In this document: positions 37,560 through 45,373 of the stretch, piece by piece
Layout: every line of letters starts with the position of its first letter
How positions within the stretch are numbered: the stretch's first letter is position 1
NCBI GenBank assembly: GCA_002331385.1
Contig: DCYB01000015.1
Span: forward strand, 1-64,000
Direction: 5' to 3'
Source: Comamonadaceae bacterium UBA2121
Lineage (GTDB): Bacteria > Pseudomonadota > Gammaproteobacteria > Burkholderiales > Burkholderiaceae_C
DNA: 64,000 bases
Notes under the pieces: generated by a model
The model's database searches: none
What the model was told of the DNA's origin: nothing
The model's input: only the letters and a program-made list of their open reading frames with translations
Translations under genes and position numbers: made by a program

Positions 37560-39242
37560 TCATGCCGCCACGCGCTCCGCCATCGTCGGGTGAGCCAACC
37601 ATTCGCGGCCCTTGAGCATGCCGTCCCAATACACGGGCGGAAGAATGCGCTCCTTCAACTGCCAGGCCAAGGCTGACGGTCGCGTGCCGTCGATAAGCCA
37701 CTTGGGGAACGACGGTGCGAGCTTGCCGCCGTATGTGAACTCGGCCAGCACGATCTTGCCGCGCTCCACGGTGAGCGGGCAGGAGCCGTAGCCGTCATAG
37801 CTGGCAACCGAGGTCGCGACACCGCGCGCGGCCAGCACGTTGTGCGCGACGACGGGCGCCTGCTTGCGCGCTGCCGCGGCAGTCTTGGCGTTGGTGGTGT
37901 TAGTGCAGTCGCCGAGCGCGAAGATGTTGGCGTACTTCTTGTGGCGCAGGCTCGACAGGTCGACATCCACCCAACCTGCCGCATCGGCCAGCGGACTCAC
38001 CCGGATGAAGTCGGGCGCCTTTTGCGGTGGCACGACGTGCAGCATGTCAAAGGGCAGCGTCACCTGATCCTTGGTGCCGTCGGCGGCGGTGCGCACGAAG
38101 GTGGCTTCGTGCGCGGGGCCGTTCACGGCAACGAGTTGGTGGTTGAACTGCAGATGGATGCCATAGGCGTTCACGTATTCCATCAGCGCGGGCACATAGT
38201 CCGCCACGCCGAAGAGCACGCCGCCCGCATTGCAGAACTGGATGTCGATCTGGTTGAGCACGCCCTGGCGCTTCCAGTGGTCGGCCGAGAGGTACATGGC
38301 CTTTTGCGGTGCGCCAGCGCATTTGATCGGCATCGGCGGCTGCGTGAACACGGCGCGACCGCCCCGCAGCGCCTGCACCAATTCCCATGTGTACGGCGCG
38401 AGGTCGTAGCGGTAGTTGGAGGTGACGCCGTTGCGCCCCAGTGTTTCGGGCAGGCCTTCGATGCCGTCCCAGTCGAGCTTGAGGCCGGGGCAGACGATGA
38501 GTTGCTCGTACTTCACCACGCGGCAGCCGTCGAGCACGACCACATTGCGCTCCGGCTCGAACGCGGCCACCGCTGCCTTCAGCCATTTCACGCCGGGCGG
38601 CATCACGCTGGCCATGGTGCGCGCCGTATGCGCGGGTGGGAACACGCCCGCGCCCACCATGGTCCAGCCCGGCTGGTAGTAATGCACGTCCGCGGGATCG
38701 ATGAGCGCGATGTCGATGCCGGGCTTGCGCACCAGCAGACTCGCGGCCACGGCGATGCCCGCAGCGCCCGCACCGACGATGACGATCTCGTGCGCCGCAT
38801 CCACCACGTCGGTGGGCGTGCGACCACCATTGGCGATGCGCCGCGCCACGCCGCTCAGGTCGTAGCCCGCGTTGCGCGCCGACTCCAGAATGCGCGCCAC
38901 CGGCTGCTGGCGCTGCGCCTGACTCAACGCCCAGAGCGTGGCCGAGCGCGTGCCCGTGCGGCAATAGGCCAGCACGGGGCCGGGCAGTTGCGTCATCAGT
39001 TCGCCAAAGTGCAGTGCCTCTTCGTCCGTCACCTTGCCGGACGTGACCGGCAGATAGCGCGCCTGCAAGCCGAGCGCGTGGGCGGCGAGTTCGATCTCCA
39101 GATAGCCGGGCTGGTCACCCGCTTCGCCATCGGGCCGGTTGCAGACCACGGAGCGATAACCGGCTTGCGCAATGGCGTGCAGGTCGGCCGCCGTGATCTG
39201 CGGGCTGACGGCCAACTCCTTGTTGATGACCTTGAAGTCCAT
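37560..39242 (-). CDS. DUF442 phosphatase-like domain fused to sulfide:quinone oxidoreductase
   Basis: A 560-residue fusion. Residues 1-110 are the DUF442/BLH domain with an active-site-like CRTGTRS loop; residues from about 145 form an FAD-dependent SQR with GAGAAGIAVAASLL, the catalytic KCAGAPQKAMYL cysteine and a second cysteine in FCNAGG. SQR oxidises sulfide to persulfide/polysulfide and reduces quinone. DUF442 domains are rhodanese/phosphatase-like and are often fused to sulfur enzymes. A clean AGGAGA ribosome-binding site supports ATG 39242. Confidence 0.92.
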   Translation of the reverse strand: MDFKVINKELAVSPQITAADLHAIAQAGYRSVVCNRPDGEAGDQPGYLEIELAAHALGLQARYLPVTSGKVTDEEALHFGELMTQLPGPVLAYCRTGTRSATLWALSQAQRQQPVARILESARNAGYDLSGVARRIANGGRTPTDVVDAAHEIVIVGAGAAGIAVAASLLVRKPGIDIALIDPADVHYYQPGWTMVGAGVFPPAHTARTMASVMPPGVKWLKAAVAAFEPERNVVVLDGCRVVKYEQLIVCPGLKLDWDGIEGLPETLGRNGVTSNYRYDLAPYTWELVQALRGGRAVFTQPPMPIKCAGAPQKAMYLSADHWKRQGVLNQIDIQFCNAGGVLFGVADYVPALMEYVNAYGIHLQFNHQLVAVNGPAHEATFVRTAADGTKDQVTLPFDMLHVVPPQKAPDFIRVSPLADAAGWVDVDLSSLRHKKYANIFALGDCTNTTNAKTAAAARKQAPVVAHNVLAARGVATSVASYDGYGSCPLTVERGKIVLAEFTYGGKLAPSFPKWLIDGTRPSALAWQLKERILPPVYWDGMLKGREWLAHPTMAERVAA

Positions 39243-39309
39243 GGTGTGTCTCCTGTTGTGTGTTGGTATGGACGCGAGAGAAAGCAAGAGCGGGCCGGCA
39301 GGCGCCGCG

Positions 39310-40206
39310 TCAGAGCGCGTTGATGGGAATCTTCAGGTAATGCACGCCGTTGGTTTCCGCAGGCGGCAGCGCGCCGGCGCGCATGTTGACCTGCACCGAT
39401 GGCAGCAGCAACACCGGCATGGCGAGGGTGGCATCGCGCGCCTGGCGCACGGCGACGAAGTGGTCTTCCGGCACGCCTTCGTGGACGTGGATGTTGTGCG
39501 CGTTCTCTTCGGCCACGGTGGTTTTCCACAGCAGCTCGCGGCCATCAGGCTGGTAGTCGTGGCACATGTAGAGCACGGTCTGCGGCGGCAGCGAGAGCAC
39601 GCGGCGGATCGAGCGGAACAGCGTGCGCGCATCGCCACCGGGAAAGTCGCAGCGCGCCGTGCCGTAGTCGGGCATGAACAGCGTGTCGCCCACAAACGCC
39701 GCCATCGGGGCTTCGGGTGCGCTGGTGTCCTGCACGACATAAGTGAGGCAGGCTGGCGTGTGGCCCGGCGTGTGCATGACGCGGAATTCGATCGCGCCCA
39801 TGCGGAACACATCGCCATCGTTGAAGAGTTGATCGAACTGGCGACCATCCTGCGCAAAGCCGTCGCCCGCGTTGAACAGGCTGCCAAACACTTTCTGCAC
39901 TGCACGGATGTGCGCGCCAATGCCCGTGCGTCCGCCCAGTTGCGCCTTGAGGTAGGGCGCGGCGCTCAGGTGGTCAGCGTGCACGTGGGTTTCCAGAATC
40001 CACTGCACGCTCGCGCCGAGTTCGCGCACGCGCTCGATGATGCGGTCGGCGCCAGCGTGCGAGGTGCGTCCCGACTTCGGGTCGTAGTTCAGTACGCTGT
40101 CGATGATTGCGCACTGCTTGCTGACCGTGTCCAGCACGATGTAGCTGAACGTCGACGTGTCCGTGTCGAACCAATGCTCGATCTGCTTGGAGCCGTGTGA
40201 AGTCAT
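39310..40206 (-). CDS. Persulfide dioxygenase (ETHE1-like MBL protein)
   Basis: A 298-residue metallo-beta-lactamase-fold enzyme with the motif THVHADHLSAAPYL, HTPGHTPACLTY and a later CHDYQPDGR. ETHE1-type enzymes oxidise glutathione persulfide to sulfite with a mononuclear Fe(II). It is the first gene of the operon pdo-SQR-TauE and reads from a sigma-54 promoter. The start ATG 40206 has GAGGAGA upstream. Confidence 0.93.
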   Translation of the reverse strand: MTSHGSKQIEHWFDTDTSTFSYIVLDTVSKQCAIIDSVLNYDPKSGRTSHAGADRIIERVRELGASVQWILETHVHADHLSAAPYLKAQLGGRTGIGAHIRAVQKVFGSLFNAGDGFAQDGRQFDQLFNDGDVFRMGAIEFRVMHTPGHTPACLTYVVQDTSAPEAPMAAFVGDTLFMPDYGTARCDFPGGDARTLFRSIRRVLSLPPQTVLYMCHDYQPDGRELLWKTTVAEENAHNIHVHEGVPEDHFVAVRQARDATLAMPVLLLPSVQVNMRAGALPPAETNGVHYLKIPINAL

Positions 40207-40243
40207 GCCGCTATCTCCTCGTAGGTTTAATGATGAAGATCAA

Positions 40244-40259
40244 TTCAAGATACGTGCCA
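40244..40259 (-). promoter_or_regulatory. Sigma-54 promoter of the sulfide operon
   Basis: On the minus strand the sequence TGGCACGTATCTTGAA matches the sigma-54 consensus TGGCACG-N4-TTGCW at every core position except the C of TTGC. The -12 element lies 38 bases before the dioxygenase start. It fits activation by the divergent AAA+ regulator. Confidence 0.85.
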
Positions 40260-40368
40260 GTATTGACGTTAGCTTATATATTTGGATAAGTCGTTGTCAT
40301 GGCTTGAGAAATGGCGATTTGGCAAATGCGATTCGGCGGCGCGCCCACGTTGGTTGACTGCCAATCGA

Positions 40369-40401
40369 CTGCCACATGTCAGTTGGGCTGTCATATGGCA
40401 G
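40369..40401 (+). promoter_or_regulatory. Inverted repeat, candidate enhancer/operator for the FisR-like regulator
   Basis: CTGCCACATG and CATATGGCAG form an inverted repeat (9 of 10 positions) with a 13-base spacer. It lies about 110-140 bases upstream of the sigma-54 promoter and 11-43 bases before the regulator's own ATG, where binding could both activate the operon and repress the regulator. A further ACTGCC direct repeat lies just upstream. Confidence 0.65.
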
Positions 40402-40411
40402 AATTTGTGCC

Positions 40412-41815
40412 ATGTCTGCTTCACCCAATGCTCCGGCACCCGCTCCAGCGCCACCTGTTCATTCGGGACGCCCGGCTTCTGCGCAGGTGCAGGCGCTGGT
40501 GTCATTCCTGGAGCACGACAGCCAGCCCGCCATCGTGCTGGATGCGGACTACACCATTCTTGCGGGCAATGCAGCGTATCGGCAGCACTTCAGCGTGGAT
40601 GCCAGGCCGTTTCTGGGGCAAAAGTGCTTTCGCGTTTCGCATGGCTACGACGTGCCTTGTGATCAGGCCGGCGAGCATTGCCCCATGGCGCAAGCGCGCC
40701 TGCAGCGCGCGCCGGACCGCGTGCTGCACGTACACCACACCCCGCGCGGGCCCGAGCATGTGAATGTGGAGCTGCGCCCCATCATGGATGCGCAGGGCAA
40801 CATCGTGGCCTATGTGGAGCGGCTGAACACGGTGCGGCACGCCTCGCCCAGCGCGGGCAAGGCCGAACTGGTGGGGCGCTCTGGCGCATTCAATCAGGCC
40901 CTGGCGGCGGTGCAGCGCGTGGCGCCCTCGCAATTGCCGGTGCTGCTGCTGGGCGAATCCGGCACTGGCAAGGAACTGTTTGCGCATACGGTGCATGAAT
41001 CCAGTCCGCGTGCGCAGGGTCCGTTCGTGATTGTGGATTGCTCTGGTCTGCCCTATGACCTGTTCGAAAGCGAACTGTTCGGCCACGAAAAAGGTGCCTT
41101 CACGGGCGCCCATGTGCGCAAGCAGGGACTGATCGAGACGGCCCATGGCGGCACGCTGTTTCTGGACGAGATTGGCGACGTGCCGCTGGCTTTGCAGGTC
41201 AAGCTGCTGCGCTTGCTGGAGACGGGTACCTACCGCCGCGTGGGCAGCGTGCAGACGCAGCAGGCCGATGTCCGTCTGGTGGCGGCGACGCATCTGCCGC
41301 TGGATGCGATGACGCAGGACGGGCGCTTTCGCAAGGACTTGTACTACCGCCTGAGCGCGTTGCCAATCCGGCTGCCCGCCCTGCGCGAGCGGCGACAGGA
41401 CATACCTGTTCTGGCCGAAACCTTTCTGCGCAAGCACGATGCCGGGGCCACGCAAAGCAGCTTTTCGCCCGACGTGCTGCAGCGCCTGCAGGCCTACGAC
41501 TGGCCCGGCAATGTGCGCGAACTGCGCAACGTGATCGAGCACGCGCGCCTGTTTGCCGAAGGCGGTGTGATCCGTGAAGAACATCTGCCGCAGGAACTGC
41601 GAACAGTCAGTGCTGCCGTGCCGGAACCATTGGCCGCATTGGCTGCATTTGCCGATCCCCCACCGCGTATGGAGCACCGGCCCGCACCGGTGAGCGACAG
41701 TCAACTGCTCGAATGGGCTGCAGATCGCCGCCTGAGCCGCAGCGCTTTGGCCGCGCGTTTGGGTATCAGCGAGCGCACGCTCTACCGCCGTTTGCGCGCC
41801 TTCGGTCAGGGTTGA
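40412..41815 (+). CDS. fisR: Sigma-54-dependent activator of sulfide oxidation, FisR-like
   Basis: A 467-residue enhancer-binding protein: N-terminal PAS-like sensor (residues 25-120), AAA+ domain with GESGTGKE, the sigma-54-contacting GAFTGA loop and a Walker B FLDEIGD, and a C-terminal Fis-type helix-turn-helix. The sensor has three cysteines, C72, C83 and C90, with spacings of 11 and 7 residues. The same spacing (C53, C64, C71) is used by Cupriavidus FisR to sense polysulfide. It faces the dioxygenase-SQR-TauE operon, so it most likely activates that operon. Confidence 0.85.
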   Translation: MSASPNAPAPAPAPPVHSGRPASAQVQALVSFLEHDSQPAIVLDADYTILAGNAAYRQHFSVDARPFLGQKCFRVSHGYDVPCDQAGEHCPMAQARLQRAPDRVLHVHHTPRGPEHVNVELRPIMDAQGNIVAYVERLNTVRHASPSAGKAELVGRSGAFNQALAAVQRVAPSQLPVLLLGESGTGKELFAHTVHESSPRAQGPFVIVDCSGLPYDLFESELFGHEKGAFTGAHVRKQGLIETAHGGTLFLDEIGDVPLALQVKLLRLLETGTYRRVGSVQTQQADVRLVAATHLPLDAMTQDGRFRKDLYYRLSALPIRLPALRERRQDIPVLAETFLRKHDAGATQSSFSPDVLQRLQAYDWPGNVRELRNVIEHARLFAEGGVIREEHLPQELRTVSAAVPEPLAALAAFADPPPRMEHRPAPVSDSQLLEWAADRRLSRSALAARLGISERTLYRRLRAFGQG

Positions 41816-42008
41816 CGTTCAGTTTCCGCACCGCGGTAGGCGGTCCAACATTTTGTGACGTTGTTGGGGCCAAACACTGAGAACTCCACTCGTCCCAAGC
41901 TGGTAATGTGGCCCGAATACCCAACACGATGAATCGCGCCACAGGCAGGGCGAATGGCGCGTTGTTTGGCGTGTGCTCATCCTGATTTCAACAATAGAGG
42001 AGACAACC

Positions 42009-43970
42009 ATGCAGACGCGGAAATTCTGGCCTTTGGCGCCCATCACAGTGGCCATCTTGCTGGCGAGTTGCGGTGGCAGCAGTCACCATGGCGATCCCGA
42101 ACTGATTGTGGACACTAACCCCAATAGTTGCACCGTGACGAGCAGTGGCGGCGGCTCGGTGGTCGTAGGTTCTGGCGTGGCGGGCGATCCGGCGGCACCG
42201 GAGGCGGCGTCGGGCTACCGGCTCGGCCTCAAGGCCAAGCACTCCAGCAGCTACATGGCCGTGGCCAATACGCCGCTCGCCACCAAAGCCGGTTGCGACG
42301 TGCTGAAAAAGGGCGGCACGGCAGTGGATGCCGCGGTCGCCATGCAGGCCGTGCTGGGTCTGGTGGAGCCGCAGTCGAGCACGATTGCGGGCAGCGCGTT
42401 CATGGTTTATTACGACGCGGCGAGCAAGAAGGTGGTGGCCTATGACGGGCGCGAAACGGCGCCTGCAGCGGCTACGGGTTATTACCTCGCGCGGCAGGAT
42501 CAGGCCGATCCGGATTCCCCAACGCCGCTGCCCAGCGCGCGCCGCAGCGGTCGCTCCATCGGCGTGCCTGGCGTTCTGCGCATGCTGGAGATGGCGCAGA
42601 AGGAGCATGGCAAGCTGCCGTGGAATGGCCTGTTCGACTATGGCATCCAGTTGGCGGATGACGGCTTCAAGGTGCCCGGCCGACTGGCCGCTGCGATCGT
42701 GAGCAATGCGAACAGTCTGGCACTCGATGCCAACGCCGTGGCCACGTATTTCCATCAGGACGGAACGCCACGCAAGACCGGCGAGACCATGACCAACAAG
42801 CCCTACGCGAAGACGCTGCGCGCCATCGCCAGCCAGGGCGCGGACGCGCTGCACACGGGCGACATCGCCAAAGCCATCGTCGCCAAGGCCGGCCAGAGCG
42901 TGGGCGACGATGCCGCCAAGACGCCGATCACCCCCAGCCTGATGACGCTGGGCGATCTGGCCAACTACCAACCCAAGAAACGCACTCCAGTGTGCGTGAA
43001 CTACCGCAGCGCCTACCACATCTGCGCCATGTCGCCGCCCTCATCGGGCGGCATCGCCATTGCGCAAGGGCTGGGCATTCTTGGCCAGTTCGACATGAAG
43101 CAGTACGCGCCGACGAACCCGGAAAACGAGGGCGGCGTGCCCACGGTGATGGGCGCGCATCTGGTGTCCGAAGCGGAGCGGCTGGCCTATTCCGACCGCG
43201 ACAAGTACGTGGCCGATACGGACTTCATTCCGCTTCCTGCCAATGGCGTGTCGTCGTTGCTCGACCCGGACTACCTCAAGCAGCGCGCCAGCCTGATCCA
43301 TCCGGACAAGAGCATGGGCACGGCGCAGGCGGGCGATTTTGGCCCGGTACCGCTGGGCGTGGACAAGACCGTGGAGCACGGCACGACGCATCTCTCGGTG
43401 GTCGATGCCTATGGCAATGTGGTGTCCATGACCACGACCGTGGAGTCAAGCATGGGCTCATTCCACATGGTTGAAGGCTTTTTGCTGACCAACCAGTTGA
43501 CCGACTTTTCCGCCGCACCGGTGGACAGCGCAGGCACACCGATCGCCAACCGCGTGGCGCCCAACAAGCGGCCACGCAGCACCATGGCACCGACGCTGGT
43601 GTTCAGGGGCGACAAGCCGGGTGACTTCGTCATGGCGACCGGCTCACCGGGCGGCGGCGCGATCATCCAGTACGTGATGAAGACGGTGGTGGGAGCGCTT
43701 GACTGGGGGCTGGATGCGCAGCAAGCCACATCGCTGGTGAACATCGGTGCATCCAACAGCCCGACGACCGGGGTGGACGGCTCCAACACCTCGCTGGATC
43801 TGACGGGACTGGTGGAAGGTCTGAAGGCGAAAGGTCACACGGTCAGCACGGGCGCGCAATCCAGCGGCGTGGCGACCATCATGCGGGTGACGAAAGATGG
43901 CAAGACCTTGCTGCAAGGCGGTGCCGATCCGCGGCGTGAGGGCATTGTGCTGGGAGACGGTGCGCTGTAG
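42009..43970 (+). CDS. ggt: Gamma-glutamyltransferase, lipoprotein
   Basis: A 653-residue Ntn-hydrolase family enzyme made as a precursor and self-cleaved before the threonine in HGTTHLSVVDAYGN. It transfers or hydrolyses the gamma-glutamyl group of glutathione. The N-terminus has a lipoprotein signal with lipobox LASC, so it is likely anchored in the outer or inner membrane facing the periplasm. Motifs GGTAVDAAVA, SIGVPG and GSPGGGAI are present. Start ATG 42009 follows a GGAGACAACC ribosome-binding site. Confidence 0.92.
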   Translation: MQTRKFWPLAPITVAILLASCGGSSHHGDPELIVDTNPNSCTVTSSGGGSVVVGSGVAGDPAAPEAASGYRLGLKAKHSSSYMAVANTPLATKAGCDVLKKGGTAVDAAVAMQAVLGLVEPQSSTIAGSAFMVYYDAASKKVVAYDGRETAPAAATGYYLARQDQADPDSPTPLPSARRSGRSIGVPGVLRMLEMAQKEHGKLPWNGLFDYGIQLADDGFKVPGRLAAAIVSNANSLALDANAVATYFHQDGTPRKTGETMTNKPYAKTLRAIASQGADALHTGDIAKAIVAKAGQSVGDDAAKTPITPSLMTLGDLANYQPKKRTPVCVNYRSAYHICAMSPPSSGGIAIAQGLGILGQFDMKQYAPTNPENEGGVPTVMGAHLVSEAERLAYSDRDKYVADTDFIPLPANGVSSLLDPDYLKQRASLIHPDKSMGTAQAGDFGPVPLGVDKTVEHGTTHLSVVDAYGNVVSMTTTVESSMGSFHMVEGFLLTNQLTDFSAAPVDSAGTPIANRVAPNKRPRSTMAPTLVFRGDKPGDFVMATGSPGGGAIIQYVMKTVVGALDWGLDAQQATSLVNIGASNSPTTGVDGSNTSLDLTGLVEGLKAKGHTVSTGAQSSGVATIMRVTKDGKTLLQGGADPRREGIVLGDGAL

Positions 43971-44121
43971 TCGCGCGGGGAGTGTGACGGACTTTGAGGG
44001 ATCCGGTGCGGCCCGCGCGGCGGCACCGGATGGTGTTGGCAAAAGTACTGGGGCGGTCGACCTGCAGCGCGAGAGTGGTGACGTGCAGCCCGTGCGTGTG
44101 TGCCCACCACCATGCAATCGA

Positions 44122-44334
44122 TTACTCCAATTGCTGTCTGCAAATATTCTGGCCGGTCGTCGTCAACTGCAACGTGCCGCCGACCCATTCCAGCCAGGAC
44201 AGCTGTACCAGTTCATCAATCACGCCGGGGTCGATTTCGCTGGCGCGCCTTTTTTGCAGCAAATCGGCGACTTGTGGAAGCTCGGTGCGCAGCGCGTCCT
44301 GCCGGGAGCGTGAAACGGGAGACACCTGGTTCAT
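44122..44334 (-). CDS. Small protein of unknown function
   Basis: A 70-residue protein (LRTELPQVADLLQKRRASEIDPG, then LVQLSWLEWVGG) that looks like a compact helical, possibly winged-helix fragment. It has an AAAGG site upstream of ATG 44334. I recognise no family. It stands alone between ggt and a two-component system. Confidence 0.45.
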   Translation of the reverse strand: MNQVSPVSRSRQDALRTELPQVADLLQKRRASEIDPGVIDELVQLSWLEWVGGTLQLTTTGQNICRQQLE

Positions 44335-44710
44335 GGATCAAGCCTTTCATTCCAACTCGTTGGTGCCAGCGTAGCACCCGTAAAGACGGCGCGCCTGCCA
44401 ATAGCCGGTCGACGGTGGTTCGCACGCCCTGATTTTGGTGTCCGCACAACATATGGAGTGAGCGGAACCGCGCTGGTATTCGAACCATTGTGCGTGATGG
44501 ATACGAACTCAATAGTCTTTGTAACAATTTTTAGATATTACATTGCGATCTGTGACAGGTGTTCTGTCCTTGTGGCGCGCGCTTTCAGGAGGAAGTGTGC
44601 GTTGACAAAGTCACAAAATACCCTGTTTAGGCGATATACAAGCAAACTTCGCGTGGCCTACCATCGTGCAGCCGCAATCACGCTCGCGCCCGCAGTTTGT
44701 TGTAATCACG
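44335..44710. other. Intergenic region upstream of the two-component system
   Basis: About 376 bases with an AT-rich centre (44500-44560) likely holding promoter elements. A small inverted repeat GACAG/CTGTC is at 44554-44568. I see no credible gene; a 107-codon plus-strand frame here looks noncoding. Confidence 0.4.
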
Positions 44711-45373
44711 ATGAAATCACCGCAATCGCCTCCATTGAACACTCACGCAATACCCACCCCGGTACTGCTAGTGGAGGATGACCCTTTGCTGTTGAAGCGC
44801 CTGATATCGCTGATGCTGCGCATGGGGTACGCCGAAGCCGACCTGATGGCTGCACATTCGCTGGCGGCTGCCCGCCCCTTGCTGGAAAGGATGGGCTCGT
44901 ATGGGCCCGGACTGGCGCTGGTTGATCTGGGGCTGCCGGACGGCAATGGCTGCGACCTGATTTCCGAGATGCGCGACACGTTTGCGCAATTGCCGATCAT
45001 GGTGGTCTCGGCCTGGAGTTCGCAGGATTCCATTCTGGCCGCATTGCGCGCCGGGGCCAGTGGCTATGTCTGCAAGGAGCGTGACGATTTCGAGGTGACG
45101 CTGTCCATTCGCGGTGCCGTGCGCGGTGCGGTGCATATCGAGCCACCCATTGCGCGGCATATTCTGGACGCACTGGAGCAGGTCCGACCCGGTAGCACAG
45201 CCGCTCTGAGCGGCGTGCAGCGCCAGGTGCTGGACCGCGTGATTGACGGCCTCAGCCATCGCGAGATTGCAGCCCAGTTGCTGCTGGAGCGCAGCGAGGT
45301 GGACCGCCACATCCGGGACGTTTGTACCAAGTTCCATATCGGCGCGCGAGCCATGCCCCCGCGCCTGCAATGA
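44711..45373 (+). CDS. LuxR/NarL-type response regulator
   Basis: A 220-residue regulator with a receiver domain (VEDDPLLL acidic pair, phospho-acceptor Asp in LVDLGLPDG, then VSAWSS and the lysine in VCKERDD) and a C-terminal LuxR helix-turn-helix (LSHREIAAQLLLERSEVDRH). Its stop overlaps the kinase start by ATGA, so the two are translated together. The ATG at 44711 has no strong ribosome-binding site; an earlier GTG at 44666 is possible. Confidence 0.88.
   Translation: MKSPQSPPLNTHAIPTPVLLVEDDPLLLKRLISLMLRMGYAEADLMAAHSLAAARPLLERMGSYGPGLALVDLGLPDGNGCDLISEMRDTFAQLPIMVVSAWSSQDSILAALRAGASGYVCKERDDFEVTLSIRGAVRGAVHIEPPIARHILDALEQVRPGSTAALSGVQRQVLDRVIDGLSHREIAAQLLLERSEVDRHIRDVCTKFHIGARAMPPRLQ

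Noticed and set aside
44458..44781. 107-codon plus-strand frame before the response regulator
   Set aside because: No ribosome-binding site and no family; it overlaps the start of the regulator out of frame.
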